A stretch of DNA of 34,846 bases, taken from positions 1 through 34,846 of the forward strand of contig NZ_DAHVNP010000022.1 of NCBI RefSeq assembly GCF_027319265.1, given 5' to 3'. A program made the translations under genes and the position numbers. This document shows positions 6,422-14,931 of this stretch, piece after piece. This stretch comes from Ferrimicrobium sp. GTDB taxonomy: Bacteria > Actinomycetota > Acidimicrobiia > Acidimicrobiales > Acidimicrobiaceae. The notes beneath the pieces are model-generated. The model was not told the DNA's origin. It searched no databases and saw only the letters and a program-made list of their open reading frames with translations. Positions within the stretch are counted from its first letter, which is position 1. Each line of letters begins with the position of its first letter.

Positions 6422-6525
6422 CTTCGGCGGCCGGTGGCAGACAAGATCTTCAATTGATCTCCCCCCCCATGACCAGTGCGGTGTTGGCAGGTCGTTTGTA
6501 TTGCCCGAGTAGCTTGGAGTTTATC

Positions 6526-7311
6526 ATGCATGATTTGCTGGTAGTTGGTGGCGGGGTCATGGGTGGCGCTTTGGCCGTCGGGATTGGTCGTGCCGAAGGC
6601 GGACCTCGTTCCGTCGCGATCCTGGATCATAGCCCCGAAAAGGCTCGATCCATTGCCTCTCGTTTTCCAGGTGGCGTTGCGGTTGACAGTGTGGAACCCG
6701 CAAAGATGTACCTGTTGGCGGTCAAACCCCATCACATACGTGGTGTGCTCACAGATCTCCCTCCTCATTCCAAAGTAATCTCGGTCGCAGCGGGAGTGCG
6801 ACTCGATCAACTCCAGACCTGGGCGCCGGCTGGTGGCCAGGTTATTCGAGCAATGCCCAATACAGCCTGTGAGATCGGGGCGGGAGTCATTGCCATTAGT
6901 GAGATAGATGACAGCAGTTTCTTGACGGCCACTCGGGAGCTCTTTGGTCTCGTGGGTGAGGTGTTTGTTGTACCTGAGAAGCAGTTCGACGTCGTTAGTG
7001 CGCTATCAGGCAGCGGACCTGCCTATGTGTTTTTACTGCTAGAAGCGATGCAGGAGGCTGGCCTTACCCTTGGCCTTCCAGCCTCGGTGGCCCTCGAATT
7101 GGCGCGTGCCACCGTCCGCGGAGCGGTACTCTTGGCCGACGCCAAAGGAGAAGACCCTCGGACCTTGAGGTTGGCGGTGACATCTCCAGGTGGGATGACC
7201 GCAGCAGCAATCGCTGTGTTTGAAGAGCTTGGCTTGCGACACCAGACACTCGAAGCGGTTCGTGCCGCCACTGTGCGGGCGCAGGCACTCTCAGATCACG
7301 CCGGCGAGTGA
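6526..7311 (+). CDS. proC: Pyrroline-5-carboxylate reductase
   Basis: It reduces 1-pyrroline-5-carboxylate to L-proline with NAD(P)H, the last step of proline synthesis. The Rossmann motif is at the very start (LLVVGGGVMGGALA, residues 4-17). AVKPHH (65-70) and RAMPNTACEIGAGV (108-121) are family-typical. The C-terminal signature begins at SALSGSGPAYVFLLLEAM (158-175) and continues to TSPGGMTAAAIAVFEE. At 261 residues it has the normal length. The start is ATG 6526, which puts the dinucleotide fold at the N-terminus and has GGAG about 8 bases upstream; a longer in-frame extension back to 6412 overlaps mshA and carries no domain. In actinobacteria proC is often near mshA and hemA, as here. Confidence 0.95.
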   Translation: MHDLLVVGGGVMGGALAVGIGRAEGGPRSVAILDHSPEKARSIASRFPGGVAVDSVEPAKMYLLAVKPHHIRGVLTDLPPHSKVISVAAGVRLDQLQTWAPAGGQVIRAMPNTACEIGAGVIAISEIDDSSFLTATRELFGLVGEVFVVPEKQFDVVSALSGSGPAYVFLLLEAMQEAGLTLGLPASVALELARATVRGAVLLADAKGEDPRTLRLAVTSPGGMTAAAIAVFEELGLRHQTLEAVRAATVRAQALSDHAGE

Positions 7312-7342
7312 ATGACTGCCGATGTCGGTGTCTGAAGCGGGT

Positions 7343-7365
7343 CCTAGCGTAACGTTTCGGCTAGG
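7343..7365. promoter_or_regulatory. Inverted repeat upstream of hemA
   Basis: CCTAGC (7343-7348) and GCTAGG (7360-7365) form a perfect 6-bp dyad with 11 bp between, 62 bp before the hemA ATG. There is no T tract, so an operator is as likely as a proC terminator. A poor -10-like GATACACT lies at about 7379-7386. Confidence 0.35.
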
Positions 7366-7426
7366 CAGGACTTGTGCGATACACTGAACAAGTCAAAGGT
7401 TTGCGTTTTTGTTGCGGTGGTAGTGC

Positions 7427-8680
7427 ATGTCTGTCATACTTTTAAGTATCAACGAGTCCGATGTCGGTGTCGATTTTGACCGATTTGCGCTGACCCGGCC
7501 TGGCGAGGATGGGTTGCGTTCATCCCTTAGGGGTCTCGTCGAAGGCGGTGTGATCGAGGAAGCGTTGTTGTTGAGCACGTGCGCACGTACCGAGCTCTAC
7601 GTCATGGCGGATCAGTTTCACGCTACGGTTGATGAGGTTGCAGCTGCCCTCGCGCAGTCGTTGCAGTTGCCAATAACGGTGGTGCAGCCGGTTACACGTG
7701 TGCTCTATGGAAGGGCGGCTGTCCGGCATCTTTTGAGGGTTGCCGGGGGTTTGGAGTCGGCCATAGTGGGGGAGAGCGAGATTCTTTCACAGGTCAAGCA
7801 GGCCCTGTCAGCGGCGCGGGAGAGCAAAATTGTCCTTGGCTCACTTGGTCGGTACTTCGAACGTGCACTTGAGGTTGGAAAGCGCATTCGGAACGAGACA
7901 CTGATTGGTTCTGGAAATGTATCAGTGACCTCGGCCGCCGCTTTGCTGGCCATGACCTCAAATGCGGCACTTGCTGATGGTACTCCTCGTGTTGGCGTTG
8001 TCGGTTCAGGAGCTATTGGGTCGGAGGTCGCTCGAGTTTTGGTCGATCATGGTGCTGAGGTGACGTTGATGTCGTCGTCTCCGGAGCGTCGGGATCTTCT
8101 TCATCGGGAGCTCAGCGGTGTCAGGGTGGTTGCAACCAGCGAGCTGTCTGGCCAACTCGCTTCGCTTGACACCCTCGTAATGGCCGGATCCGCCGTTCCG
8201 ATGGTTCTCGATGCTTCAATTCTTGAAGGATTTTCGGGTCTACGCATTATTGATCTCTGTCGGCCGCGCACTATCGAGCGGGGAGTGGCCGAGGTCGCAG
8301 GTGTGGTACTTGTGGATCTCGATGATGTCAATCGCTTTGTGTCCGATCAGTTGGCGGAACGGATGGAAGCGGTCGACTCGGTAGAGCTGATCATCGAGAC
8401 TGAACTCGCCGATTTTGGGGAGCTGGCCTGGCTGCAGGATATGAATCCCGTGCTTCGCGCCCTCTATGAGGAGGCAGAACGGGTTCGCGAAAGCGAGTTA
8501 AGCCGATCACTAAAGCGACTCGGGGCTACTGATCCAGGGATGATTGAAGAACTTGAGTTACTGACGCATCGGCTTGTGAACAAGCTGCTGCATCATCCTG
8601 CCACGTCATTGCGAGAACAGACAGGAGCAGAGGGCTTCGCGGAGTTTCTCGAAAACTTCAAAACTATCTTCCGGCTGTGA
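7427..8680 (+). CDS. hemA: Glutamyl-tRNA reductase
   Basis: It reduces glutamyl-tRNA(Glu) to glutamate-1-semialdehyde with NADPH, committing glutamate to tetrapyrroles by the C5 route. The catalytic Cys52 lies in LLLSTCARTELYV; the usual STCNRTE has Asn where this has Ala53. The tRNA/glutamate-binding region is recognisable as VRHLLRVAGGLESAIVGESE, with Glu where GEPQ is common. The NADPH domain follows with VGVVGSGAIGSEVARVL (about 188-204), then a C-terminal helical dimerisation domain (ELLTHRLVNKLLHHP). The opening segment is unusual, lacking the GLSH-TAP motif. At 417 residues the length is normal. Ribosome binding is weak (GGTGGTAG region). It heads the haem cluster. Confidence 0.93.
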   Translation: MSVILLSINESDVGVDFDRFALTRPGEDGLRSSLRGLVEGGVIEEALLLSTCARTELYVMADQFHATVDEVAAALAQSLQLPITVVQPVTRVLYGRAAVRHLLRVAGGLESAIVGESEILSQVKQALSAARESKIVLGSLGRYFERALEVGKRIRNETLIGSGNVSVTSAAALLAMTSNAALADGTPRVGVVGSGAIGSEVARVLVDHGAEVTLMSSSPERRDLLHRELSGVRVVATSELSGQLASLDTLVMAGSAVPMVLDASILEGFSGLRIIDLCRPRTIERGVAEVAGVVLVDLDDVNRFVSDQLAERMEAVDSVELIIETELADFGELAWLQDMNPVLRALYEEAERVRESELSRSLKRLGATDPGMIEELELLTHRLVNKLLHHPATSLREQTGAEGFAEFLENFKTIFRL

Positions 8681-8693
8681 CAGCCCATCGATC

Positions 8694-9584
8694 ATGACGA
8701 CCCCTTTGAAGATAGCTACGCGTGGTTCAGAACTAGCGCTGTGGCAGGCGATGCATGTATCCGCCGCGCTCCCGGTTCCGTCAGAGATTACTGTGGTCGA
8801 GACCGAGGGGGATCGAGTACAGGATCGTCCGCTTGCAGAGATTGGCGGTCAAGGGGTATTCGCTAAGGAGATTCAACACCACGTTTTGCACCATCAGGCT
8901 ACGTTGGCGGTCCATTCTGCGAAGGATCTCCCGAGCGTGACGGTCAGTGGTCTTCAAATTGGCGCTTGGCTCCCTCGCGCTGACCCTCGGGACATGCTTG
9001 TCGGTTCTACGTTAGGGGATCTTCCAAACGGTGCCCGTGTTGGGACCTCGTCAATCCGTCGAGCAGCGCAGCTCCTCGCCCTGCGGCCAGATGTCGAGAT
9101 TGTGCCACTTCGCGGAAACATTCGGACCAGGCTGGAGAAAGGGCAACGATTGGACGCAATCTTTGTTGCAGCTGCGGCGCTCCAACGACTCGATATCTGG
9201 CCGGAGATAACGGAAATTCTCAGCCCAGAGTTGATGCTGCCACAAGTTGGACAGGGCGCGATCGCCATCGAGTGCAGAGTGGACGATGATGCTACCCTTG
9301 AGATGCTTGCGTCGGTCAACGACTCTGCCACAGAGAAGGCGGTAATTGCAGAGCGGAGTCTCCTTCGGGTCTTTGGTACTGGCTGTAGCCTTCCTATCGG
9401 TGGACTTGCCGAGTTGAGCGGCCACGGGCTTATGTTGCGCGCGATGGTGGCAGCCCATGATGGAACGAGAATCCTTCGCGGTTCCGCCAGCGGTGACGAA
9501 CCTACCCAACTTGGATCCGCACTTGCTCGTTCACTCGTCGAACGAGGAGCCCTTGCGCTGTTAGCTGATTCGGATGGGGAGTAG
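8694..9584 (+). CDS. hemC: Hydroxymethylbilane synthase (porphobilinogen deaminase)
   Basis: It polymerises four porphobilinogens into hydroxymethylbilane. Visible landmarks are the N-terminal KIATRGSELALWQA (6-19), VHSAKDLPS (73-81) with catalytic Asp78, VGTSSIRRAAQL (116-127), LRGNIRTRL (139-147), and the cofactor loop VFGTGCSLPIGG in which Cys231 attaches the dipyrromethane primer. At 296 residues it is a little shorter than the usual 300-320, with a compact C-terminal domain. It starts 13 bp after hemA without an obvious ribosome binding site, so translation may be coupled to hemA. Cluster order and motifs leave little doubt. Confidence 0.96.
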   Translation: MTTPLKIATRGSELALWQAMHVSAALPVPSEITVVETEGDRVQDRPLAEIGGQGVFAKEIQHHVLHHQATLAVHSAKDLPSVTVSGLQIGAWLPRADPRDMLVGSTLGDLPNGARVGTSSIRRAAQLLALRPDVEIVPLRGNIRTRLEKGQRLDAIFVAAAALQRLDIWPEITEILSPELMLPQVGQGAIAIECRVDDDATLEMLASVNDSATEKAVIAERSLLRVFGTGCSLPIGGLAELSGHGLMLRAMVAAHDGTRILRGSASGDEPTQLGSALARSLVERGALALLADSDGE

Positions 9585-9590
9585 CATCGG

Positions 9591-11048
9591 ATGGCACGTG
9601 TTGTACTGGTAGGAGCCGGGCCAGGAGATCCAGGACTCATCACAGTGCGAGGCTTTGAGTTGCTCAGGTCGGCCGATGTCGTGGTGACGGATTTCCTGGT
9701 AGATAGCCGCCTTAAACAGCTGATCCCCGCAGATGTCGATATCGTCGATGTGGGGAAACGGCCGGGTGCGACTTCGTTCTCCCAGGAAGCTATCAATCAA
9801 GAGCTCATTCGTCTCAGCCGGTCTCACGGCCTTGTTGTCCGTTTGAAGGGTGGAGACCCATTCCTTTTTGGTCGTGGCGGTGAGGAGGTTGATGCACTCC
9901 TTGCGGCAGGTATCTCCGTCGAGGTGGTGCCTGGTGTTACGTCCGCGCTGGCGGCCCCAGCCTACGCCGGCGTTCCAGTGACGCATCGAGGGTTAGCCGA
10001 TGGCTACATCGTGATCACTGGACATCGACATGCTGACGCTCCCCTTGACTACGATTGGTCGGCGCTGGTCGCGTCAAAACTCACCATCGTGGTCTTGATG
10101 GGAGTTGCACGCCGAGGGCTGATCGCCGACGCGCTCATGGCCGCAGGCATGAGCGCGAATACCCCCGTCGTTGTGGTTGAGTCGGTCACCTGGCCCCAGG
10201 AACGATCGCTTCGAACAACCGTTGGCCAGCTTGCAGCTCAACAGATCGGATCTCCTGCGGTCATCGTCATCGGGACCACGGCGGGCCTTCACCTGGATTG
10301 GCGAGGATCTCTGCCGCTGGCCGGCATGAGCGTTCACCTCTTACGCCCCTTCGATCCGCATGATCGACTTGCTGAAAAGCTACGTGCAGACGGGGCCACG
10401 GTGATGCAAGCGCCTGCGATTGAGATCCAGGATCCCTCGGATGGCGGTCGTGCCCTGCGAGATGCGATGCGCAACATCGAGCGATATGATTGGCTGCTCT
10501 TTACCTCGAAGAACGGTGTTGAGCGGGCGATGGAAACGATGGTCGATCTGAGACGATTGGCCAACATTAAAATTGCGGTGATCGGCTCCGGGACGCGCGA
10601 CGCTCTCGAACGCTATCGAGTCGGCAGCGATCTCATGCCCGCTGAGTTTGTGGGCGAAGCGTTGGTCGATAGTTTTCCGGCTGGGTCAGGGAGGGTGCTA
10701 TTCCCACGGGCGCAGGTTGCCCGTGAAGTGGTACCGGACGGGCTACGCGCCAAGGGCTGGGGTGTCGATATTGTCGAGGCCTATCAGATCGGTGTTCCTG
10801 TCCCGTTCATGAAGGAAGATCTTGCTAGCACGATGGACGTCACTGTCTTTACCGCTGCGTCCACGGTGAGGGGCTACCGTGAGCAGTACCCAGGTGTGTT
10901 ACCCAAGCAGGCGGTTGCCATCGGTCCTGTGACGGCGGACCGCTTGCGAGACCTTGGCGTCGAGCAGATCGTTGTCGCTGAGGAGTATTCGGTAGAGGGC
11001 CTGACTGCAGTGATCAGACGCCTCGCCGCCTCGTCGACACAGGAGTAG
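9591..11048 (+). CDS. cobA-hemD: Fused uroporphyrinogen-III methyltransferase / uroporphyrinogen-III synthase
   Basis: This two-enzyme protein has 485 residues. Residues 1-240 are a SUMT/CobA domain: VVLVGAGPGDPGLITVRG (4-21), VRLKGGDPFLFGRGGEE (about 83-99) and VVPGVTSALAAPAYAGVPVTHRG (about 112-134) form the SAM and substrate sites. It would methylate uroporphyrinogen III to precorrin-2, opening the sirohaem and corrinoid branch. Residues about 245-485 are a HemD domain with weakly conserved family features such as WLLFTSKNGVE, VGEALVDSF and a late FTAASTVRGY. HemD closes hydroxymethylbilane to uroporphyrinogen III. This fusion is common in actinobacteria and Firmicutes. ATG 9591 has GGGGAG 9 bases upstream. 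Both domains look complete. Confidence 0.94.
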   Translation: MARVVLVGAGPGDPGLITVRGFELLRSADVVVTDFLVDSRLKQLIPADVDIVDVGKRPGATSFSQEAINQELIRLSRSHGLVVRLKGGDPFLFGRGGEEVDALLAAGISVEVVPGVTSALAAPAYAGVPVTHRGLADGYIVITGHRHADAPLDYDWSALVASKLTIVVLMGVARRGLIADALMAAGMSANTPVVVVESVTWPQERSLRTTVGQLAAQQIGSPAVIVIGTTAGLHLDWRGSLPLAGMSVHLLRPFDPHDRLAEKLRADGATVMQAPAIEIQDPSDGGRALRDAMRNIERYDWLLFTSKNGVERAMETMVDLRRLANIKIAVIGSGTRDALERYRVGSDLMPAEFVGEALVDSFPAGSGRVLFPRAQVAREVVPDGLRAKGWGVDIVEAYQIGVPVPFMKEDLASTMDVTVFTAASTVRGYREQYPGVLPKQAVAIGPVTADRLRDLGVEQIVVAEEYSVEGLTAVIRRLAASSTQE

Positions 11049-12041
11049 GTGGGTAGGCTAGAGGGAATGGAACACTTTCGACGCCCACGACGACTGCGTG
11101 CGACGCCTCAGATTCGCAATCTTGTGGCAGAGACGCACCTTCATCGTGAGCAGTTTATTCTACCGATGTTTGTCCGTGAAGGACTTGACCATCCTGCACC
11201 GATCGCTGCCATGCCTGGAGTGGTTCAACATTCCACGGCGAGCGCAGTGGAGGAGGTCCGCTCTCTTCTTGACCATGGAGTGGCTAGTGTACTCCTCTTC
11301 GGGGTGACTGATCATAAGGATGAGGATGGTAGCTACGCCTGTCGTGCTGATTTTGTGCTCCAACGCACGATCCAAGCGCTGAAGGAGACCTTTGGTGATG
11401 AGGTCTTTGTGATCAGTGACCTGTGTCTCGACGAATACACCACGCATGGGCACTGTGGTGTGCTGGATGAGCGAGGGAGGGTAGACAACGACCGTACCCT
11501 CATTCGTTACCAAGCACTGGCGCAGTCGCTGGCGCAGGCTGGCGTTGACATGGTGGCTCCCTCTGGGATGATGGATCATCAGGTCGCGGCGATACGAGAA
11601 GCGCTCGATGATAGCGATGCTGTTGACTGCGGCATTTTGGCCTACTCGGCCAAGTACGGGTCGGCCCTGTACGGGCCATTTCGAGAGGCAGTTGACGTTG
11701 AGATCGCTAACGGAGGCGACCGACGGGCGTACCAACAGGATTATCGCAATCAGCGAGAGGCGCTCTTTGAGGTTGAGTTAGATCTCGCTGAGGGTGCAGA
11801 CATGGTGATGGTGAAGCCAGCATCGTTCTATCTTGATGTCCTTTCCAAGGTCCGTTCGGTATGCCCGGTCCCGCTGGCTGCTTACCAGGTTTCAGGCGAG
11901 TACTCGATGATTGTGGCGGCCGCAGCGGCGGGATACATCGATCGTCAGCAAACGATTCAAGAGTCACTGACGGCCATCGTTCGCGCTGGAGCAGATTGTG
12001 TACTGACGTACTTTGCAAAGGAGGCGGCAACATGGCTGTAA
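11049..12041 (+). CDS. hemB: Delta-aminolevulinic acid dehydratase (porphobilinogen synthase)
   Basis: It condenses two 5-aminolevulinates to porphobilinogen. The metal loop reads DLCLDEYTTHGHCGVL (about 124-139): two of the three zinc-type cysteines are present and the middle one is Asp, a mixed form. The two active-site lysines are Lys202 in AYSAKYGS and Lys256 in MVMVKPA. The C-terminal YQVSGEYSMI is also typical. The length is 330 residues from GTG 11049, which directly follows the preceding stop, or 324 from ATG 11067; the ribosome binding sites do not decide clearly (AGGAG lies 3 bases before the GTG, GAGGGA abuts the ATG). It overlaps hemL by 10 bp. Although listed after hemD in the operon, it acts before HemC in the pathway. 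Confidence 0.95.
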   Translation: MGRLEGMEHFRRPRRLRATPQIRNLVAETHLHREQFILPMFVREGLDHPAPIAAMPGVVQHSTASAVEEVRSLLDHGVASVLLFGVTDHKDEDGSYACRADFVLQRTIQALKETFGDEVFVISDLCLDEYTTHGHCGVLDERGRVDNDRTLIRYQALAQSLAQAGVDMVAPSGMMDHQVAAIREALDDSDAVDCGILAYSAKYGSALYGPFREAVDVEIANGGDRRAYQQDYRNQREALFEVELDLAEGADMVMVKPASFYLDVLSKVRSVCPVPLAAYQVSGEYSMIVAAAAAGYIDRQQTIQESLTAIVRAGADCVLTYFAKEAATWL

Positions 12042-13333
12042 TCGACGAGGACGCTATGACGAATGAGGCTGCGTTCGCTAGGGCCTGTACGTCGTTGGTT
12101 GGCGGAGTCAACTCGCCAGTACGTTCCTTTAATGCAGTGGGGGGAGTCCCCTTCTTCGTGCGTGAGGGTCACGGTTCCTATGTTGTTGACGTTGAGGGCC
12201 GTCGTTATCTCGATTACATCCAGTCCTACGGAGCGATCATCCACGGCCACGGCGATCAGCGAATCTTAAGTGCACTGTACGAAGCGGCTCGCCGTGGAAC
12301 AACCTTCGGGGCTCCGACGCTTGGTGAGGTCAGATTAGCGGAGAGTATCAAGGCGAAGGTACCTGGAGTCGACCTGGTACGTCTCACGAATTCAGGCACC
12401 GAGGCGACTATGACCGCGCTGCGCCTAGCTCGTGGCGTGACTGGACGTTCCAAGATTATCAAATTTGAAGGATGCTATCATGGGCACTCGGATGCCTTGC
12501 TGGCTGCAAGTGGTTCCGGAGTCGCATCGCTGGGTCTGCCTGCGTCGGTTGGCGTGACTGCTGCGGCGGTACACGATACGGTGGTACTCCCCTTCAACGA
12601 AGTTCCTCAGATCGGTGAGGATATCGCCGCCGTTATTGTCGAACCAGTCGCCGCCAATATGGGACTGGTTCCAGCGGCACCAGGCTTTCTATCCCAGCTT
12701 CGCTCGCTCACCACACAGGCCGGTGCCTTGCTCATCTTTGATGAGGTGATCACTGGATTCCGTGTGGCAGATGGTGGCGCATCGACCCTGTTTGGCATCA
12801 CGCCAGACCTATGGTGTTTTGGGAAGGTGATTGGTGGGGGACTACCAGTCGGCGCCCTGGCAGGCAGAGAGGATCTGATGGCGCAGCTTGCGCCAACGGG
12901 CCCGGTCTACCAAGCGGGGACACTTTCTGGAAATCCACTAGCGACGGCGGCCGGAGCTGCTGCGCTTGATCAGCTGAACGTGGCCAGCTATCGAATGTTG
13001 GCCGGGCGGGCTGAACAGCTGGCATTGGGACTCACCAAGGTGATCGAAGAGGCCGATCTTGCCGTTCAGGTCCAGCGAGTGAATGGACTGCTTGGACTCT
13101 TCTTCGCTGATGAACCCGTCACCAACTATCGTCAGGCGGTTGCATCGGTTGAGCGGGGAGTCTATCCCTACTTCTTCCACGCGATGCTCAAACGTGGCAT
13201 AGCGCTCGCTCCCGGACCCTATGAGATTCTGTTCCCTGGGCTTGCGCATACCGTCGATGATATTGACAAGACCATCGATATTGCCTCAGCAGCAGCGGCT
13301 GAGGCTCGTGACCAGTGGCATCAACACCACTAG
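12032..13333 (+). CDS. hemL: Glutamate-1-semialdehyde 2,1-aminomutase
   Basis: This PLP enzyme moves the amino group of glutamate-1-semialdehyde to give 5-aminolevulinate, completing the C5 pathway with HemA. Lys265 in CFGKVIGGGLPVGA carries PLP. LIFDEVITGFRV (234-245) contains the cofactor-binding Asp. SGTEATMTALRLAR (121-134), CYHGHSDALL and the N-terminal VGGVNSPVRSF are family signatures. At 433 residues it is the expected length. The start is ATG 12032 with a strong AAAGGAGG 8 bases upstream, inside the last codons of hemB. The convergent flavoprotein gene begins its stop 149 bp later, so this ends the haem operon. Confidence 0.96.
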   Translation: MAVIDEDAMTNEAAFARACTSLVGGVNSPVRSFNAVGGVPFFVREGHGSYVVDVEGRRYLDYIQSYGAIIHGHGDQRILSALYEAARRGTTFGAPTLGEVRLAESIKAKVPGVDLVRLTNSGTEATMTALRLARGVTGRSKIIKFEGCYHGHSDALLAASGSGVASLGLPASVGVTAAAVHDTVVLPFNEVPQIGEDIAAVIVEPVAANMGLVPAAPGFLSQLRSLTTQAGALLIFDEVITGFRVADGGASTLFGITPDLWCFGKVIGGGLPVGALAGREDLMAQLAPTGPVYQAGTLSGNPLATAAGAAALDQLNVASYRMLAGRAEQLALGLTKVIEEADLAVQVQRVNGLLGLFFADEPVTNYRQAVASVERGVYPYFFHAMLKRGIALAPGPYEILFPGLAHTVDDIDKTIDIASAAAAEARDQWHQHH

Positions 13334-13453
13334 TTTCTTGGACCTTCTGGAGGGGCTGAAGCGGTCGCGCCACCATCGGGTGGTTGACTATCTTCCAGCG
13401 ATAGGGCTGCCGACTCGACCATACGACGGCCACTAGCAGGCCGGAGGCCCTAG

Positions 13454-13469
13454 AGTGGCAGGCGCCACT
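13454..13469. terminator. Hairpin between convergent hemL and the reductase gene
   Basis: AGTGGC (13454-13459), loop AGGC and GCCACT (13464-13469) form a perfect stem in the convergent gap 13334-13482. It lies 13 bp from the end of the minus-strand gene and 120 bp after hemL, so it could serve both. There is no T tract on either side. Confidence 0.4.
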
Positions 13470-13482
13470 GGCAGAGGGCTGA

Positions 13483-14745
13483 CTAACCGGCCTCGCGTTC
13501 GCGCAGGCGCTGTGTCAAGCGGTAGATCTGTTCGATCCGGTCGGGGGCTGAGCCCGGCATGAGATTGGCCATGATTGCTACGACTGGAGTCATAGTCGCC
13601 TTCGAGCGCATGGCGAGCCAGACCCCGGAGGACATCAGTAGTGGATTGGAGATCGCTTTGACGAAGAGGGTTCCAACTGCGTAGTAACCCGCGTAGCGAG
13701 TCTGCAATGCTGTGGTGAAACCCGCTATCGGGCGAGGATCTCCTGTGCCGAGGCTCTGTGTGATGGCATTAGCGGCCATCCGACCGGTCTCGTATCCGTA
13801 GGAGATTCCCTCGCCATTGAAGGGATTGATGCTCGCCGTCGCGTCACCGACCATGAGGAAATTGGGTCCAGAACGTGGTTCAATACTAAGACCCATCTGT
13901 AATTTTCCGCCGGTGGCTTCGCGGGCGCTTCTATCCGCCGGGAAGTGCCATGCGTCTTGCGTCTGTTGGAGAAACCGTTCTAGGGCATGCGTCGTATTCA
14001 TCTTGCGCCATCGAGCGCTGTTTGAAAGTAACCCAAAGCCAACGTTGGCGGTCCCATCTCCGGCTGGGAAGATCCACCCATAACCAGGTATGGTCGCACC
14101 GTTCTCATCGCGAAGATCGAGGTGAGACTCGATCCAATGTTCGTCGGATCGATCCGTCTCGAAGTAGCCGCGGATTGCGAGCCCGAGAGGTTTGGCCACA
14201 TTGCGGCGAGCTCCAAGGGATCGAGCGATCCGTGCGTTCGAACCTTCGGCGAGGACGTAGGCCTTCGCCGTTAGGGTGGACGCTTCGTCCGTCTCGATGT
14301 CCTTGACACGCAGCGACTGGATGTGTCCCCCCGCGAGCGTCGCTTCAATCGCTTCATGATGGTAGAGCACGGTCGCACCGACGCTAGCGGCACGATCGAG
14401 GACCGCTTGATCTAGCACGGATCTTCGAACAACGTATCCATAGTTTGGATAATCAGGTAGATTTGGCCAGGGCAGCTCGTAGGAGCGGCCATAGGCGACC
14501 GCACGCAATCCATGGTACTTCTGCTGTGTGTCGAGCATCGATTGCAGGCCCATGGCCTCAAGTTCAACGACGGCCCGTGGGGTCAGCCCATCACCACAGG
14601 TCTTGTCGCGGGGAAACTGCTTTTTCTCCACCACGATGACCGAGACTCCACGCATGGCGAGCCAAAAGGCGGTTGCCGCACCCGCTGGGCCGCCCCCGAT
14701 GACGATCACATCAGCTGAGTGCTCTTCGTCGATATTTTTATTCAC
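13483..14745 (-). CDS. Geranylgeranyl-reductase-family flavoprotein, probable menaquinone reductase
   Basis: The protein begins with an FAD-binding fold (DVIVIGGGPAGAATAFWLA, about 12-30), followed by the GGR-family stretch VVEKKQFPRDKTCGDGLTPR (about 40-59). The second FAD motif appears as FLMVGDATASINPFNGEGI. The C-terminal helical part (about 340-420) is hydrophobic and may associate with membrane. Relatives saturate isoprenoid double bonds: GGPP, archaeal lipids, or menaquinone (MenJ in mycobacteria). Its place divergent to nuoA favours the menaquinone role, since complex I reduces that quinone. The start is taken as GTG 14745, which puts the FAD motif near the N-terminus (420 residues). 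A 65-residue upstream extension is open but featureless and overlaps nuoA's start. Confidence 0.82.
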   Translation of the reverse strand: MNKNIDEEHSADVIVIGGGPAGAATAFWLAMRGVSVIVVEKKQFPRDKTCGDGLTPRAVVELEAMGLQSMLDTQQKYHGLRAVAYGRSYELPWPNLPDYPNYGYVVRRSVLDQAVLDRAASVGATVLYHHEAIEATLAGGHIQSLRVKDIETDEASTLTAKAYVLAEGSNARIARSLGARRNVAKPLGLAIRGYFETDRSDEHWIESHLDLRDENGATIPGYGWIFPAGDGTANVGFGLLSNSARWRKMNTTHALERFLQQTQDAWHFPADRSAREATGGKLQMGLSIEPRSGPNFLMVGDATASINPFNGEGISYGYETGRMAANAITQSLGTGDPRPIAGFTTALQTRYAGYYAVGTLFVKAISNPLLMSSGVWLAMRSKATMTPVVAIMANLMPGSAPDRIEQIYRLTQRLREREAG

Positions 14746-14931
14746 CTCATCTATCGTAGACTGAGGCGGGGCGCTAGTTAGTGATTCACCAAATAGGTTG
14801 GTCCTTTGGCAATCAGAGTGGGTCGATCTCGTCTGGATTTGCACGTAAGGGTAGAAACGTATCAAGATGGAGGTGCACGTGGGTGGTTTTCGCGTCTGCA
14901 TTGGCAATGGTACCGATAGAAATGGGGTGAG
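14746..14931. promoter_or_regulatory. Divergent control region between the reductase gene and nuoA
   Basis: This 186-bp gap must hold the start signals of the nuo operon and probably of the reductase. No consensus promoter is clear. TTGCAC with TATCAA lies on the plus strand near 14840-14866 but the spacing (15 bp) is poor. The motif GCACGTGGGTGG near 14874-14886 stands out only by composition. Confidence 0.4.

Noticed and set aside
8954-9796. A 280-codon minus-strand frame opposite hemC
   Set aside because: It is a Ser/Arg/Pro-rich shadow of a well-supported hemC and cobA; its length reflects codon bias.
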